Shown: positions 63,918 through 64,000 of the stretch, piece after piece
Numbering within the stretch: the first letter of the stretch is position 1
Layout of the letters: every line of letters starts with the position of its first letter
From: Thalassococcus sp. S3
GTDB taxonomy: Bacteria; Pseudomonadota; Alphaproteobacteria; Rhodobacterales; Rhodobacteraceae
NCBI RefSeq assembly: GCF_004216475.1
Contig: NZ_CP022303.1
Span: 3,410,001 to 3,474,000, forward strand
Direction of reading: 5' to 3'
DNA length: 64,000 bases
The notes under the pieces: model-generated
The model's input: only the letters and a program-made list of their open reading frames with translations
The model's database searches: none
Told to the model about the DNA's origin: nothing
Position numbers and translations under genes: made by a program

Positions 63918-64000
63918 ATGATCAAGTTCATCAAAAACTTCCGCAAAGACGAAGACGGCGCCGTGACGGTTGACTGGGTTGTGCTGACGGCTGCTGTTGC
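63918..64000 (+). CDS. Flp-type IVb pilin-like protein, N-terminal part (partial)
   Basis: The window ends after 27 codons. Reads MIKFIKNFRKDEDG then AVTVDWVVLTAAVA: a short basic leader ending in Gly followed by a hydrophobic helix, the layout of prepilins cut by TadV/PilD-type peptidases. The cleaved helix has Asp-Trp at +5/+6 in place of the usual Glu-Tyr. GGAGGG lies 9 nt before the ATG. Downstream partners are outside the window. Confidence 0.75.
   Translation, partial: MIKFIKNFRKDEDGAVTVDWVVLTAAV

Noticed and set aside
1..64000. CRISPR arrays, insertion sequences, prophage genes, tRNA or rRNA genes
   Set aside because: No regularly spaced repeats, transposase or phage motifs, or cloverleaf sequences were recognised on either strand; a tRNAscan and ISfinder run would confirm.

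Overview
The window looks like a chromosome segment of a marine alphaproteobacterium of the Roseobacter group (Rhodobacteraceae). The evidence is the high-GC coding bias, the cta layout (ctaC, ctaB, a tiny membrane ORF, ctaG, ctaE, SURF1, thrC), the lysC-ptsP pair, DUF1178 and DUF1127 proteins, a Rhodobacterales-type 'aggregation factor core' protein and an Flp-type pilin. I saw no insertion sequence, prophage, CRISPR array, tRNA or rRNA. Two structured RNAs are present: a TPP riboswitch and RNase P RNA. This is mostly ordinary core chromosome with a few unusual loci.

Layout. 0-3.5 kb: 5' part of an AraC-type regulator, divergent from a Baeyer-Villiger monooxygenase and a serine esterase, a plausible ketone-to-ester-to-alcohol-plus-acid module. 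3.5-4.7 kb: TPP riboswitch, an odd 320-nt leader, then thiD. 4.8-10.1 kb: hutI-H-G-U, tightly overlapped, with a palindromic candidate operator upstream. 10.1-15.7 kb: SLC13-type and EamA transporters, a YmdB-like phosphoesterase, 5-formyl-THF cyclo-ligase and MgtE. 15.8-18.5 kb: two convergent amidohydrolases (guanine deaminase and 8-oxoguanine deaminase-like). 18.5-24.5 kb: HisN-like phosphatase, XRE regulator, quinone reductase, LysR regulator with a divergent DUF1127 gene, Bax-inhibitor-1 protein, a small lipoprotein, GNAT and L33. 24.5-29.4 kb: PAS protein, rnpB, secreted and lipoprotein genes, AmpD-like amidase, gatCA. 29.4-40.9 kb: housekeeping and accessory genes, including a ceramidase-family protein, ptsP (EI-Ntr), lysC, SDR, DUF1178, Nudix, EcsC, flavin reductase and SulP. 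41-46.8 kb: MTA phosphorylase, LysE exporter, apt, FAD oxidase, MBL hydrolase, a 540-bp gene-poor gap and GNAT. 46.8-53.6 kb: M16 peptidase, thrC, and the cytochrome aa3 oxidase subunit and assembly genes. 53.8-59.9 kb: tldD and partner, dprA, topA. 60-62.7 kb: scoA - LOV blue-light sensor - scoB - small GNAT. 62.8 kb to the end: lytic transglycosylase and the start of an Flp-like pilin.

The most striking locus is 60.0-62.7 kb. A LOV-domain protein with the photoactive Cys motif and a histidine-kinase-type ATPase domain lies between the two subunit genes of a 3-oxoacid CoA-transferase. Its DHp segment appears to have lost the phosphoacceptor histidine (N147 where HRVKN is expected), so it may be a light-responsive pseudokinase tied to acetoacetate metabolism. 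Other observations worth following are a perfect FNR-type box between ctaC and tldD, a LysR ATC-N9-GAT box beside the DUF1127 gene, the duplicated segment in the thiD leader, and a multi-hairpin convergent spacer at 39.0-39.2 kb. Gene starts were moved from the longest frame where a good Shine-Dalgarno sequence, family length or neighbour overlap supported it. All functions rest on motif recognition by eye, not on database searches.
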